Positions 63,602 to 64,000 of a stretch of DNA of 64,000 nucleotides are shown here, piece by piece. The stretch comes from Branchiostoma floridae (Eukaryota; Chordata; Leptocardii; Amphioxiformes; Branchiostomatidae). The position numbers and the translations under genes are program-made. Below the pieces are notes generated by a model. The model saw only the letters and a program-made list of their open reading frames with translations. It searched no databases and was not told where the DNA came from. Position 1 is the stretch's first letter. Every line of letters starts with the position of its first letter. The stretch covers positions 2,651,237 to 2,715,236 of the forward strand of contig NC_049997.1 of NCBI RefSeq assembly GCF_000003815.2, written 5' to 3'.

Positions 63602-64000
63602 TTTCACAACTCCAAATTTGTTTGGACGGCATTGGGGCACTGACATCTAGATTGTGAATGGCCTGATAAAACGTCGTTAAATGATTATTGTGGTCTTACG
63701 AAAGTATATGCAGTGGTTAAGAACGTTTTCAGTTCATACAGTGTTAGCGGTTTGTATTACAAGTAAATACTTCTTCACATACTTCAGGGAAAAATAGCCT
63801 TTCTAAAGTGTGACAAACATGGGAACAAGAAAACGAGTACCTCTACAAATTAATTGATTTCTACCACCTGGTTATTTCTTCCACTATCAGTAGAAAGATG
63901 ATTATCTTTTTTGATGTAATGCCGTTAGAATATACCATGAATCTGATATATGCTTGTGAGAAAATGACAAAAACTATTAGCAAAGAAATTTACAGTGTTA
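63602..64000 (+). other. Probable 3' UTR, no polyadenylation signal seen
   Basis: AT-rich sequence after the stop with no recognisable gene or repeat. I searched by eye for AATAAA/ATTAAA on the plus strand and found none; AATATA near 63929 is only a weak variant. Confidence 0.4.

Noticed and set aside
1-64000. CRISPR arrays, operons, bacterial promoters or riboswitches
   Set aside because: The window is eukaryotic; the direct repeats found are minisatellites or tandem exon-boundary copies without unique-spacer structure.

Overview
The window looks like a Sanger-era draft scaffold from an invertebrate deuterostome. Amphioxus (Branchiostoma) is my best guess, by inference from gene structure and repeats rather than a database match. 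Support comes from many short exons with GT-AG introns, dense families of short inverted-repeat (MITE-like) elements, tRNA-derived SINEs, degraded LINE 3' ends and three gaps of exactly 100 N (5825-5924, 32365-32464, 46350-46449). Nothing prokaryotic is present.

Layout. Bases 1-19165 hold no gene I can defend: MITE-like hairpins, minisatellites, microsatellites, one LINE 3' end and one weak candidate terminal exon (11302-11403). Bases 19166-63601 carry one very large plus-strand gene. I could chain 48 coding exons by hand; every junction keeps phase and the spliced CDS is 9,687 nt, giving 3,228 codons plus a stop. The product has a signal peptide, two furin-type sites (RREKR, RVKR), about 2,700 residues of heptad-rich coiled coil with many N-glycosylation sequons and no cysteine, a small Cys pair, two LDL-receptor class A modules on symmetric phase-1 exons, and an acidic C-terminus ending at TAG 63599-63601. 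No membrane segment is seen, so it is probably a secreted extracellular rod with a calcium-binding ligand module at its end. I do not recognise a named orthologue.

Intron 8 (25869-29383) contains, on the minus strand, an intronless type-B carboxylesterase (26955-28616) with two mutually compensating frameshifts. Intron 18 (38211-43022) holds a stack of nested transposons: an element with about 345-bp terminal inverted repeats and TAA flanks, a 1.93-kb element inside it, and a LINE 3' end inside that.

The most unusual signal is that many exons of the giant gene are flanked by tandem copies of their own exon-intron boundary. Clear cases are exons 15, 17, 20, 22, 23, 31 and 40 (exon 40 on both sides). 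Repeat units are roughly 85-190 bp, and many retain usable-looking splice sites as decoys. This suggests a boundary-straddling tandem duplication process that has shaped the gene. A second signal is a pair of unrelated-sequence hairpin elements (10.8 kb and 59.6 kb) that share a hammerhead-like core with a covarying stem.
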